Source of the DNA: an uncultured Scytonema sp.
GTDB lineage: Bacteria > Cyanobacteriota > Cyanobacteriia > Cyanobacteriales > Nostocaceae
Length of the DNA: 43,819 nt
Reading direction: 5' to 3'
NCBI GenBank assembly: GCA_937873135.1
Contig: CALMVQ010000365.1
Span: forward strand, 1 to 43,819
Both the position numbers and the translations under genes were made by a program. This document shows positions 36,001-43,809 of the stretch, one piece after another. Within the stretch, counting starts at the first letter, position 1. Each line of letters starts with the position of its first letter. The notes beneath the pieces were generated by a model. The model did no database searches. It saw only the letters and a list, made by a program, of their open reading frames with translations, and was not told the DNA's origin.

Positions 36001-38066
36001 AATTGAAAAATGCATTGTCTTATGAGGTAGACGGGGGGTTTGTTGATCGAAGAGGTAAACAGTTCAGTTTTAGTGAGTTTTTACACCAGACTTTGAGTCA
36101 GCCTCTGATGGTGCTGTCAGCAAGCGATCGCACTCAGTGGCGAGAAATAACCCAACAATTTCTCAACTATCCCCACCTCAAGCCACCTCAACGGCGACCT
36201 CTGGTTGAAAAGACACAGCAATTTCTGAGTAAAATGGAACAGGTTTATGGCGCGTCATGGGAAGCGAATAACCTCGACTCCACTGTCAACTGTATTGTTC
36301 AAGAATTGCTAGAAGAAATATTGACAAATGCGCGTAAATGTGTGCTACCAGTCAATGGCGAAACTAACAAACAGCTTCAGCATTTGCAAGAACAGTTAAA
36401 CGAGGTTCAGAAAAAGGCAACGAATTTCCAACAGCAAATATCTGCTGCACAATATCAGGTAGAAACCACGCAACAACAGATTGATTTGAAACTCAACCGA
36501 GTTATCGAGCTTTTACGAAAACTTCTCCAACAGCCAAACCTACCGCAACAATTACGCATTGTGGCTGAACAATATCTTGCCAATCCATCATCTATTTGGG
36601 AAAATTCTCAACAATTTTTAGCGCAAGTAGATTTATGGCAAACTTGTGTCAGTCAGCTAGCACCTTTAATTTCTTCATTAGAACCTTTCTCGATACTCCA
36701 AATCATAAAGAACTGTTTAGATGAACAGATCTCTACAATAAAAGCAGAAAATGAAAAAGCCAAAAGGAAACTTCAAGAATCTCAAACAAAGCTAGCTGAA
36801 ATAGATCATATAGTACAAACGCGGATACCAGAAAATTTAATCAAGCAACGAAATTGGTGGCAGAAAGCATGGGAAACAATACCCGATAGATTCAAGCCAG
36901 ATGTTCCCTCCACAGAATTATTCAATTTAGAATTTTTACGCACATTTAAGATTCAGTTCGACTCCTGGCAAAAGGAATTAGAGGAAGAACAAACTTACCT
37001 TAACCGCTACCAAAACTTTGTGCAAGACTGGATTGAAAAACTCCGCAACCCATCAGCACAAGACCAAAATGAGTTAAAGCAAATCTATATAGATAATGCT
37101 AATGTTATTGGTATTACCTGCGTACAAGCAGCAAAAGGCGATTTCTCCAAAGAATTTCCCAGCTTTGATGTTGTAATTGTGGATGAGGTAAGTAAATGCA
37201 CACCGCCAGAGTTATTGATTCCCGCTTTGAAAGGTAGGAAATTAGTCTTAGTAGGCGATCATCGACAGTTACCACCCATGCTGCGGGAAGAGACTATAGA
37301 AGATATTGCCGAGCAGTTGGGTAGTTCAAAAGATGATTTAAGCTTTATCAAGAATTCTTTGTTCAAAATTCAGTTTGAAGCCGCTGATGACAAAATCAAG
37401 CGAATGCTCACAATTCAGTATAGAATGCACCCGCAAATTATGGGTGCAATCAATCAATTTTATGAACATAGGCTTAATTGTGGTATTCTCGAGCCTGATA
37501 TAAAACGCGCTCACAATCTAGCAGGTAAGATTATCCAAGAAAATCAGCATCTCCTTTGGCTGACAACACCTGTTGCACAGGGTTTTGCTGAGGAAAAAGA
37601 GGGAACGTCACGTTGTAATCCGCGAGAAGTTGATGCGATCGAACGTTTGTGCGAACAAATAGAAGCTGTGTGGCTTTCTCAGGTAGCTAAGGGGCAACCT
37701 AAGAAAGAAATAGGAATTATCACGTTTTACGGTGCTCAATTAAGATCAATTAAGGAGAGAATTGAGTGTGACAAATTTCCTTCTTTAAATATTCGTACTG
37801 GTACTGTTGATATATTTCAAGGCATGGAACGCCCTGTAATTATTGTTAGTACGGTTTGTAATAATAACAGGGGAGATATTGGGTTTGCTAAGGAACCAGA
37901 ACGGGTAAATGTGGCATTTTCTCGCGCCCAGGAATTACTTGTTGTTGTCGGGTGTCACGATTTGTTTACACAACAATCTGGCAAAGTGGGAGGTATGTAC
38001 CAGGAAGTTTCAAAGGTGGTGCGTCGCTATGGAGGATTTGTTGATGTTTCTACTGTTCTGTGTTAG
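33078..38066 (+). CDS. Giant UPF1-like SF1 helicase with beta-helix/Ig-like N-terminus
   Basis: The 1662-aa protein combines several parts. Residues 15-80 resemble a pectate-lyase-type beta-helix start (SLKSGEYKGPFTIDRSITIC, VPGVRLENLAI). Residues 115-205 read like an Ig-like domain (LDFGEIPINRQVERSWEL, DWLLCAD, SGTILSGSLFLEAEDG). The SF1B helicase core follows: Q-like DANPDQIAAV (582-591), Walker [10 protein letters not shown] (605-613), motif Ia SQANLAVDNAL, motif II VDEVSKC near 1368, motif III GDHRQLPPM, QYRMHPQ near 1446, motif V GTVDIFQGME near 1575 and motif VI RVNVAFSRA near 1609. About 720 residues, largely coiled-coil, separate motifs Ia and II. All ATPase motifs are intact. RNA or DNA unwinding is expected; a defence role is only a guess. 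Confidence 0.85.
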   Translation: MPSFQAEPENFVELLQIVRDGSVCSLKSGEYKGPFTIDRSITICGTGADTVIFAVDEPALVVKVPGVRLENLAIARTVGGDTGEIVLSATTDTSPVCKSVKLTGVAPNVQWESASWDIPSVLDFGEIPINRQVERSWELQVGAPGKISSDVDWLLCADTHLYPGIQNLHVIINSKDIPSGTILSGSLFLEAEDGKRNIKIIGVVKAHQSTDVKAIYTISNKKHIEDWGYRFVSERAIDKLIRDVENISQKDSDWGQRDGIQALMSYLIGDSPVLFYVHRKEVNQRSSEEEMWELIIATDRDDFELPTKLKQWDKTLRLLAIVRSEDGEGGLKICDAGLVELPRGREDGFCLPSYLRLLPNPRLGVSALAIKRMKKLPFWSDRHIPTEHQLQVWNTFLEIEERIAKARQFCVSFLSHNGGANTKQLTFEIDVESASLDGSAENYLDENDFWQRAKQARNEDISLFDSDMPPTPLKRGLPKVGGCRLGTITEVDPKGSKIRLRLDVDLVERITQGRYQLPNKGFLYFEAAGDIYQINQKKKALENLRLGRTQNTYLSKFLFDASQARVPRKIIQLQPQDLLKRDANPDQIAAVAAVLSAPDMVLIQGPPGTGKTTVIAEICYQVALRGGKTLIASQANLAVDNALSRLVHSPVIRALRKGKADKVQEEGQAFLEDNVISTWLQNTAGDCEKSLSKHQENVSVFQKLLTPSQQFTAYLETEEEFQQQQKQLREDKLNLEENCRKLETIYQETDAKSSEIESLIAGLENLLNSDKRVNWEDPEVTNFLPRLQAYTKGNALVEDFVANVRTAISQTTELGFVRPAYGAFGLAVWLQETVATEISQLRTVLNDVKDAATATSEVAEMVEVFRQNTGYLNEAKKNYQHILANQQSIQSQIKHLENRRSELDFIINAVKEWKSTANSRLCKILSDCRQSGQLLKDDLIGLPAGLWMLARSLNLPLVPNNYKVNKIDQIPNWGQLKNALSYEVDGGFVDRRGKQFSFSEFLHQTLSQPLMVLSASDRTQWREITQQFLNYPHLKPPQRRPLVEKTQQFLSKMEQVYGASWEANNLDSTVNCIVQELLEEILTNARKCVLPVNGETNKQLQHLQEQLNEVQKKATNFQQQISAAQYQVETTQQQIDLKLNRVIELLRKLLQQPNLPQQLRIVAEQYLANPSSIWENSQQFLAQVDLWQTCVSQLAPLISSLEPFSILQIIKNCLDEQISTIKAENEKAKRKLQESQTKLAEIDHIVQTRIPENLIKQRNWWQKAWETIPDRFKPDVPSTELFNLEFLRTFKIQFDSWQKELEEEQTYLNRYQNFVQDWIEKLRNPSAQDQNELKQIYIDNANVIGITCVQAAKGDFSKEFPSFDVVIVDEVSKCTPPELLIPALKGRKLVLVGDHRQLPPMLREETIEDIAEQLGSSKDDLSFIKNSLFKIQFEAADDKIKRMLTIQYRMHPQIMGAINQFYEHRLNCGILEPDIKRAHNLAGKIIQENQHLLWLTTPVAQGFAEEKEGTSRCNPREVDAIERLCEQIEAVWLSQVAKGQPKKEIGIITFYGAQLRSIKERIECDKFPSLNIRTGTVDIFQGMERPVIIVSTVCNNNRGDIGFAKEPERVNVAFSRAQELLVVVGCHDLFTQQSGKVGGMYQEVSKVVRRYGGFVDVSTVLC
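34484..34526. repeat. Repeat-like insertion inside the helicase gene
   Basis: The DNA CCTCCCACCCCTTTAAAAAG followed by a partly complementary GGTCGGGGG encodes PPTPLKRGLPKVGG. C-rich/TTTAAAAA/G-rich sequence of this kind is a common dispersed element in cyanobacterial genomes, and its peptide looks foreign in the protein. Confidence 0.4.
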
Positions 38067-38423
38067 TTTTTGAACAGTAGCATAGGACGATTAAATTCAC
38101 CTCAAATTACCGAGTTTTGATTAACAACTGTTATTCAAAAAATTTCTGGTCACAAAACATTAGGGGCATTTCAGAAATATGCAGCGACTCGCGCTAACGT
38201 CTCTCATCCTTACTATTAGGCACCGTTTATTTTAATTGGCAATGGAATGTAAAAATTGATAAGAATGCTCGTTGAAAACCTTGTTTTTTATGACAGGGGT
38301 AAAGTCTGCCGGGGGAAGCTTCCTAAGAGCGAGCTTTACATGAAAACGGTTTAAGGCGTCTAAACTGGAAGTATAACTGAATTTAGTTGTTAGCGGTTCA
38401 TTATCCCAATACAGTCGTCACAA
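38067..38423. other. Gap between helicase and Uma2 genes
   Basis: No gene seen. The sequence around 38308-38345 (GCCGGGGGAAGCTTCCTAAG and onward) contains an AGGAAGCTTCC-like half palindrome. The length and lack of coupling argue against a helicase-Uma2 operon. Confidence 0.35.
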
Positions 38424-39125
38424 ATGGTACAACAACTTACGCCTGTAACATCTGACACGGAGTATGATATTATCTACCCTGAAAGCGACGGCAAACCAAT
38501 GGCAGATAACACCATACAATTTCGCTGGATTGTCACTTTAAAAGAAAATTTAGAAATCTTGTTTGCTGCCATTGCCGATGTATTTGTGGCAGGAGATCTA
38601 CTTTGGTATCCAGTGGAGAAAAATAAAAAATGTCTTGCGCCTAATGCAATGGTTGTTTTTGGCATCCCAAAAGGAGACAGACGATCCTATAAACAGTGGG
38701 AGGAAAATAACATTGCGCCACAGGTGGTATTTGAAATCTTATCCTCCAGCAACACGACTAAAGAAATGGCAAATAAACTACTGTTTTATCAACGCTATGG
38801 AGTGGAGGAATATTACATCTACGATCCAGAAACAGTAGATTTGACTGGGTTGCAGCGCTCAGGGGAGGATTTAGAAGTCATAGAAGAAATGAATGGTTGG
38901 GTAAGTCCCCGTTTAGGAGTGCGCTTTGAACTCACACCGGATAAGTTAGAAATTTATCGTCCTGATGGACAGCGATTTCTCACTTTCGTGGAATTGGATC
39001 AATTACGAGAACAAGAGCGTCAAGAGAAGGATGCAGCGCTTCTCCAACTTGAGCAAGAACGACAGCGTTATCAAGATTTGTTAGCCCGACTGCAAGAAAG
39101 AGGAATAGATCCAGAAAATCTGTGA
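38424..39125 (+). CDS. Uma2-family (DUF820) putative endonuclease, probably inactive
   Basis: The 233-aa product is a Uma2 protein, a PD-(D/E)xK-like family expanded in cyanobacteria. The core reads VFVAGDLLWYPVEKNKKC, then LAPNAMVVFGIPKGDRRSYK, QVVFEILSSSNT, and YQRYGVEEYYIYDP. The usual PD(V) dipeptide, whose Asp is a catalytic metal ligand, is PN here; the Glu of FEIL is kept. The C-terminal 40 residues form a charged coiled coil (LDQLREQERQEKDAALLQLE...). Its biological role is unknown in general. The stop overlaps the GTG of the following decayed frame. Confidence 0.85.
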   Translation: MVQQLTPVTSDTEYDIIYPESDGKPMADNTIQFRWIVTLKENLEILFAAIADVFVAGDLLWYPVEKNKKCLAPNAMVVFGIPKGDRRSYKQWEENNIAPQVVFEILSSSNTTKEMANKLLFYQRYGVEEYYIYDPETVDLTGLQRSGEDLEVIEEMNGWVSPRLGVRFELTPDKLEIYRPDGQRFLTFVELDQLREQERQEKDAALLQLEQERQRYQDLLARLQERGIDPENL

Positions 39126-39629
39126 ATCATACTCAAAAATTTACTCTCCAAATAGAACAACCTTGGACTTGGGAAGGTCTTACACCACCAGATGATCCAT
39201 TAGGAGAACTTTCTGATTTTAAAATGGGATTGCGAAATTTTTGCTTTGAATGTAAGTAACCATAAAGTATTAATAGCGTTCGGAGATGACATAAGATATG
39301 TGTTTTTAGATCCAGATATAATACTGATTCTCGAAAGTCGCCCAAAACAAATTTCATAATTATTAGAAGGCAAAAAAATTGAGATAGACTTCGCTGAAAG
39401 TTATATGTATATCGAATTTATACCTGATGGAGATAAAATTTGCTGCACTTTAACCAAGTTTGGCAGTCACCTAAAACAAAAGCACTTTGAGTTGGATAAA
39501 ACTCAAGTATTAAGAGTCTTCAGAAATTTTTTAAATGAAGTTATTGAGAAAGCTGTGATAGGAAGGTACATTACATCAGCAGAAAAAGAACAATTTTTGC
39601 TGCCAATCAACAAGCAGGTAATGTGCTAA
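39122..39629 (+). pseudogene. Decayed gene of unknown function after Uma2
   Basis: Three frames line up as one former protein of about 165 aa. Part one starts at GTG 39122 (NHTQKFTLQIEQPWTWEGLT...) and goes out of frame near 39235-39257. Part two continues in another frame (IFALNVSNHKVLIAFGDDIR, LDPDIILILESRPKQIS) to a TAA at 39357. Part three is open in that same frame past the stop (LLEGKKIEIDFAESYMYIEF ... INKQVMC). One frameshift plus one stop explain it. No family is recognised. The GTG overlaps the Uma2 stop, suggesting former coupling. Confidence 0.6.
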
Positions 39630-39642
39630 ATGCTACTGCAAA

Positions 39643-39867
39643 CTACACAGATTGAACTACGTCAATTTCATCAACAAAGATGACTATTGATTGCTGAATT
39701 TTTTCTAGTAACACTTCTTCGATAAACAATCTCAAACACGTGACTGGATCTAGTATTGATTGTTTTTTTTGCCACCAAGTCTGCCAATCAAAATCAAATT
39801 TATCTTCCAACTGGCAACTTTCTACTACACCGTAAACAATGCCCCCATACCACTGTGATAGTGTTAC
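39643..39867 (-). pseudogene. AAA_35-like ATPase fragment
   Basis: The minus strand encodes WYGGIVYGVVESCQLEDKFD, then WQTWWQKKQSILDPVTCLRL and FIEEVLLEKIQQSIVIFVDE, ending IDVVQSV. This is the middle of the cyanobacterial AAA-like (AAA_35 type) domain, including the Walker B stretch IVIFVDEID. The Walker A part and everything after Walker B are missing, so it is a fragment. It is joined directly to a DNA methyltransferase fragment. Confidence 0.6.
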
Positions 39868-40007
39868 CTTGTGCTTATCCTGCTCTACAAGAGCCAGATG
39901 ATGAAAGCCAGCCATAGCACAGCCCCGAAGCCAAACCACCAGCACCTGTAAATAACTCTACCGATTTCACTTGTTCTGTAGCTGCGATCGCAAAACATAT
40001 CTATGAT
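39868..40007 (-). pseudogene. C5 cytosine DNA methyltransferase N-terminal fragment
   Basis: The minus strand encodes EQVKSVELFTGAGGLASG, which is the SAM-binding start of C5 methyltransferases (F.GAGG), and then in another frame MAGFHHLALVEQDKH, the second beta strand with the acidic ribose ligand. A frameshift separates the two. After DKH the sequence changes to AAA_35. Only about 45 residues remain. It may record a lost restriction-modification or orphan methylation locus. Confidence 0.55.
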
Positions 40008-40223
40008 ACATCCAACCTATATTAACGTGAGTTCGACTGATAGAAAAGCCCAAAAAGCTTGCTAGATATGAATTTGCTTAACTGGTCAGGCGCAAGCGAT
40101 CACTACGATTGATTAAGAATTATACCTATTTGCCTAAAAAACCTTCGATTGATATTTACCCAAAAGATTTGCCTGCACTACCTCCTGCTATTTTGTAGTT
40201 TTGTCGAGATCACGTTAATAGAT

Positions 40224-40355
40224 GATATCATGTCCGTCAAATCACCCATAATTAAAGAACCCCACCCCTGTAAAGGGTAGCTTTACGTCCCCTCCCCGCT
40301 TGCGGGGTGGGGTTCAGTATCGACGGGAATTATGACTAATTAAACGGACATTATC
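40224..40355. mobile_element. MITE-like element
   Basis: Outer ends GATATCATGTCCGT (40224-40237) and ACGGACATTATC (40344-40355) are inverted with a two-base difference. An inner inverted pair GAACCCCACCCC (about 40257-40268) and GGGGTGGGGTTC (40306-40317) forms a 12-bp stem. No open frame lies within its 132 bp, as expected for a non-autonomous element. The end ATATCATGT is shared with the element at 41983. Confidence 0.6.
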
Positions 40356-40452
40356 TGAGTGGTTCTTTAGTAGAACAATGCTGTAACTACTTGTACAGAG
40401 GTGAAGCAAAAACGTCAAGAATGTCGAGTTTCCGTTTGACTCGGATTTTCTC

Positions 40453-41250
40453 CTACACAGGAGGCTTTATACCGTATGTTACTTGGTTAATCCAGCCTAC
40501 ATATTCTGTTTTCACGGAGTCAAATCCAGCTTTTCTCATCCAAACATCGACGCTCTCTGCTGCATAGGCTTTTGAATATGGTTCATTGAAGATTTTTATT
40601 AGCCATTGAGCATGACGGAGCCTTTTTTGATTCCCATCTAGAATAATCAATTGTCCTCCTGGTTTAATTAAGCGCAAACACTCTTGCAAAATTAACTGGG
40701 AAATTTCGACTGGTGTTTCGTGAAATAAAAAGGAAATTGTCACTAAATCAAAATCAGCTTCTTCTAAATCAGTAGCCTCAGCTAACCCATGCACCCACTG
40801 TATGTTAAAATCTGCAAGTTGTGCTTTGTAGTCTGCGACGACGAGCATATAAGGAGATAAATCCAATCCAATGACTACCGACTGTTCAAAAGCTTGCTTT
40901 AAGAGCAACGTTGTAGAACCTGTACCGCAGCCAAGATCGAGAATTTTTTTGGGCTGACAATTAATTGCTGCAATTAATTGCTTACGAATCCAAGCTTCAT
41001 TGGGTGGTGAAGCATAGGCCGCCACTATATCATAAGTTATAGCCGCTACAGAATTCAGATAGCCACCTTTAATAGAGTGAAAATTCTGACTGCTATAATA
41101 GTGTGGATAAATTAGATCTGCTCGTCGGAAGCGATCACTCTGGTGCTGCCAATCGATAGTTTCATAGAATCGCAGTTTGTCTTTTCCTATGAGAAGGTAA
41201 AGTATCGACCTTAATAAAGTTTTCCAAATCAGCTTCTGATTTATTAACAC
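40453..41250 (-). CDS. Class I SAM-dependent methyltransferase
   Basis: The 265-aa protein has motif I KILDLGCGTGSTTLL (102-116), acidic strand-2 end VIGLDLSPYMLVVA, motif II FDLVTISFLFHETP and motif III LIKPGGQLIILDGN. The N-terminal part holds ITYDIVAAYASPPNEAWIRK, a block I recall from cyanobacterial methyltransferases that may act on quinones or lipids; the substrate is not determined. The start is GTG 41250 with AGAGGA five bases before. It is flanked by a MITE-like element downstream and a small membrane protein gene upstream in divergent orientation. Confidence 0.8.
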   Translation of the reverse strand: MLINQKLIWKTLLRSILYLLIGKDKLRFYETIDWQHQSDRFRRADLIYPHYYSSQNFHSIKGGYLNSVAAITYDIVAAYASPPNEAWIRKQLIAAINCQPKKILDLGCGTGSTTLLLKQAFEQSVVIGLDLSPYMLVVADYKAQLADFNIQWVHGLAEATDLEEADFDLVTISFLFHETPVEISQLILQECLRLIKPGGQLIILDGNQKRLRHAQWLIKIFNEPYSKAYAAESVDVWMRKAGFDSVKTEYVGWINQVTYGIKPPV

Positions 41251-41459
41251 AGCATCCTCTGACTATTACTTAATATTTACTAATAGGGAGTAAGTAAAGC
41301 TTTGTCGGAAAAAGACTTATTTACCGTTTTTTTGGTCACAAAACTTATGAATAAGAATTGTTGACTTAGCAAACAAGATACTGAGAATACGCTTTTAGAT
41401 AACCTACTATTGAACCTGATGTTTAGGAATATTTTGACACAAAATTTTTGGGAGATCGC

Positions 41460-41840
41460 ATGAATTTAAACTATATAAAGAAAAAACTTTTCCCTCCGGT
41501 CAAAATGCTGTCTACATTTCTCATAACAGGTGCGCTGGGATTAGAACTTTGGAATATTTATGCAGCTATAAATGAGATTCTAGTACCAAGAAGCCTTCAG
41601 CCAATTTTTTGGCTCGAGCGTTTTGCCGTCATAACTCATTTAATAGAGGGAGTGATAGCATCTTTTTATGCACATTCAAAAAAAAAGATACCAATAAAAT
41701 ATGGTGTTTATACTTTTTTTGTGGGCACAATTGGTCTATTAGAACTGTTTGACGACAGTCGAATCTCTATTGAAAGTTACCTCGTTAACTCTGAAGATGT
41801 CGCTTCTGAACTACAACAACAGTCTCCTGATGACAATTAA
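41460..41840 (+). CDS. Small membrane protein of unknown function (126 aa)
   Basis: From ATG 41460, preceded by GGGAG at a good distance, the product MNLNYIKKKLFPPVKMLSTF continues with about three hydrophobic segments (residues 15-35, 45-65, 80-97) and a polar acidic tail. I do not recognise the family. The motif ERFAVITHLIEGVIASFYAHSKKK between helices two and three (His and Arg/Lys-rich) may be cytoplasmic. The TTG 12 bases upstream is less likely as a start. Confidence 0.6.
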   Translation: MNLNYIKKKLFPPVKMLSTFLITGALGLELWNIYAAINEILVPRSLQPIFWLERFAVITHLIEGVIASFYAHSKKKIPIKYGVYTFFVGTIGLLELFDDSRISIESYLVNSEDVASELQQQSPDDN

Positions 41841-41934
41841 TTAATTCCAAATAAAAAGTGCGATCGCCTACAAAAATCTCTCAAAATAAGCTGAATTTTG
41901 ATGTCAGAAAAAAATTACGAGGGACTCATCCATG

Positions 41935-41973
41935 CTGGAGGCGATACCTACGGCACACTTCGTGAACGCTCGT
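41935..41973. repeat. Dispersed repeat fragment
   Basis: The stretch beginning CTGGAGGCGATACCTACGGC and ending GTGAACGCTCG has the wording of a widespread Nostocales repeat (GGAGGCGATGCCTACGGC-type). It lies just outside the left end of the MITE-like element. Confidence 0.55.
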
Positions 41974-41982
41974 AACTATGTA

Positions 41983-42157
41983 ATATCATGTTCTGTTGAA
42001 CACTTATAATAAGGCTCGTAGTTGAGGACAGTACGTCCAAGTGTTTCCCTCCGAAAGAATCTGTCCGTGCGCTTCAGCGCTCTTAACACTCAACAGAGCG
42101 CTGAAGCGCAACTACAAACCTATCTTTTATTTATAAGTCATTTATCGAACATGATAT
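41983..42157. mobile_element. MITE-like element with nested palindrome
   Basis: The ends ATATCATGTTC (41983-41993) and GAACATGATAT (42147-42157) are exact inverse complements. Eight bases further in, ACTTATAA (42002-42009) and TTATAAGT (42131-42138) are again exact complements, giving a 27-base terminal repeat with a variable middle. The interior has no gene but contains a perfect 14-bp stem, GCGCTTCAGCGCTC (42069-42082) with GAGCGCTGAAGCGC (42096-42109), related to the palindrome after ftsH. Confidence 0.7.
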
Positions 42158-42384
42158 AACCTCATAATACAGAACTAATCGTCAGAATCTTCAGAAAACT
42201 TGCGTAAAAACTCCCCACCTCGTTCGTATAAGGGTTTAAAGAGGTAGGGGAGAAAGCATGATGTATTGAAAAGCTCCGTCAAGACATTTTATAGATAAGT
42301 ATCGATGTTGCTCTGCGTACTGTACTTTATGTATCTATGATTACAACAAATTACCAAAAATCTGGGATTAAGCAGGAGATTTCG

Positions 42385-42796
42385 ATGGGTGATGATGTCT
42401 TAGATGATCAACTGCGTCAGCTAGCTAGTCAGCGAAGCACAACAACATCCGCCAAACAGTACTCAACGACGGAAGGTGTTGAATAGGTTAATTAAAAAAA
42501 TTCAGGAATCAGGGAAATTAAAGAGTTTTGTGGAATGGCAGAATCTTCCTGATTTTGAAGATATTTATCACGAAGCACAAGGAAAAACCTTTACGGAAAT
42601 TTGCAAAAATATTTACAAATACGATCCTGAGCATAAAGTAATGGCTTGGGTAAATAAAATATTAGAATGGCGTTTTCTAGATCTTTTAAGACAAATCAGA
42701 AATCGACCGCGAATGTTCTCTCTAGATGAATTAAATAGTATTAATAATGATGCAGATAGCCATGCAAGTAAAGAATCTTCGGACAAATCCGTCTGA
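42385..42796 (+). pseudogene. Sigma-70-like protein, frameshifted and truncated
   Basis: AGGAG (42374-42378) and ATG 42385 open MGDDVLDDQLRQLASQ. The frame then leaves at about 42427-42435, where CTAGCTAGTC suggests a one- or four-base insertion; the proper continuation is in the +1 frame: AQQHPPNSTQRRKVLNRLIK, then FVEWQNLPDFEDIYHEAQGK and WVNKILEWRFLDLLRQIRNR. These resemble the cyanobacterial sigma-70-like proteins found beside CHAT proteins. Sequence similar to region 4 is absent; after SLDELNSIN the frame ends at 42796 where CHAT sequence begins. Confidence 0.65.
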
Positions 42797-43809
42797 ACAG
42801 TCATGATAGTTTGACAATGGCGGAATTGAGAGATGCTTTGCAAATAGCCATTCAAAGACGATTGCAAGTAGCATTTTTCAATTCTGGCGATGGTTTGGGT
42901 ATTGCCTATGAATTAGAACAACTGAATATTCCCCAAGTGATTGTGATGCGCCTCCCCGTACCAGATAAGGTAGCGCAGGAGTTTTTGAAATATTTTCTCC
43001 TTGAGTTTACAGGTGGCAAGTCTCTGTATATTTCTGTGAGGAATGCGCGAGAACAATTACGCTCACTTGAGCAGACACATCCTTGCGCGAGTTGGTTGCC
43101 TGTTATTGTCCAAAATCAGACAGAAACACCACCAACTTGGCAAAGTTTGGGGGTAATTTCTTTTTGTCCCTACCAAGGGTTAGCGGCATTTGGGGAAGCG
43201 AACGCTGAGTATTTTTTTGGCAGAGAGCAGGCGACTTTACTGCTTGTATCCTCCGTCAACCGCAAACCTTTAGTTGCTGTGATTGGTGCTTCTGGAAGCG
43301 GAAAGTCATCTTTAGTGTTTGCCGGTTTAATTCCCCACTTGCGTCGGGATACTATTAATAGTTGGCTGATTCTCTCGTTTCGTCCTTTGAAAAATCCTTT
43401 TGAGTCGTTAGCTAAGGCGTTGGTATCGGCGTTTAACTTAGAGGATGACGATCGCCACTTACTCGAAGGTAAACTAGAACTTCAACTGCGAAAAGACACA
43501 TCCACTCTGCAAACAACTATCTCACGCATCCAAACTTCATCTCCCAACTCCCAGCGCCGACTCCTACTTGTTGCCGATCAATTTGAAGAAATTTATACCC
43601 TTTGCTCCGATGCATCTGAACGCAAAATTTTCTTAGATGGATTGCTGCAAGCGGTGAACAATGCACCGTTTTTTACTCTCGTGCTTACCTTGCGGGCAGA
43701 CTTTTTTAGCAAGGCGCTTGATGATTACGAACCATTTGGCAAAGCTTTGCAGGATTATCAACCGGAACCTCATATCTTGCACCTGGAAATTTCGATGTCA
43801 ATTCCTTGA
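42781..43809 (+). pseudogene. CHAT-STAND ATPase protein, truncated at both ends
   Basis: The frame open from TTG 42811 (CHAT-like sequence GQIRLNSHDSLTMAELRDAL begins about 42780) holds the end of a CHAT protease domain: VAFFNSGDGLGIAYELEQLN, IVMRLPVPDKVAQEFLKYFL and CASWLPVIVQ. The catalytic Cys expected in NSC-DG is Gly26, and the His half is missing. An nSTAND NTPase follows: CPYQGLAAFGEANAEYFFGR, Walker A GASGSGKSS (159-167), RPLKNPFESLAKAL and Walker B LLLVADQFEEIYTL near 255. The sequence stops being family-like after ALQDYQPEP and ends at 43809, before the WD40 repeats usually present. The right side continues outside the window for only ten bases, so the fate of the tail is unseen. 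Confidence 0.7.

Noticed and set aside
33078-39125. Helicase and Uma2 as one two-gene operon
   Set aside because: A 357-bp gap with no coupling separates them, so a joint system is not supported by the DNA.
40224-42157. A composite transposon carrying the methyltransferase and membrane protein
   Set aside because: No transposase and different element interiors; kept only as a question in the findings.
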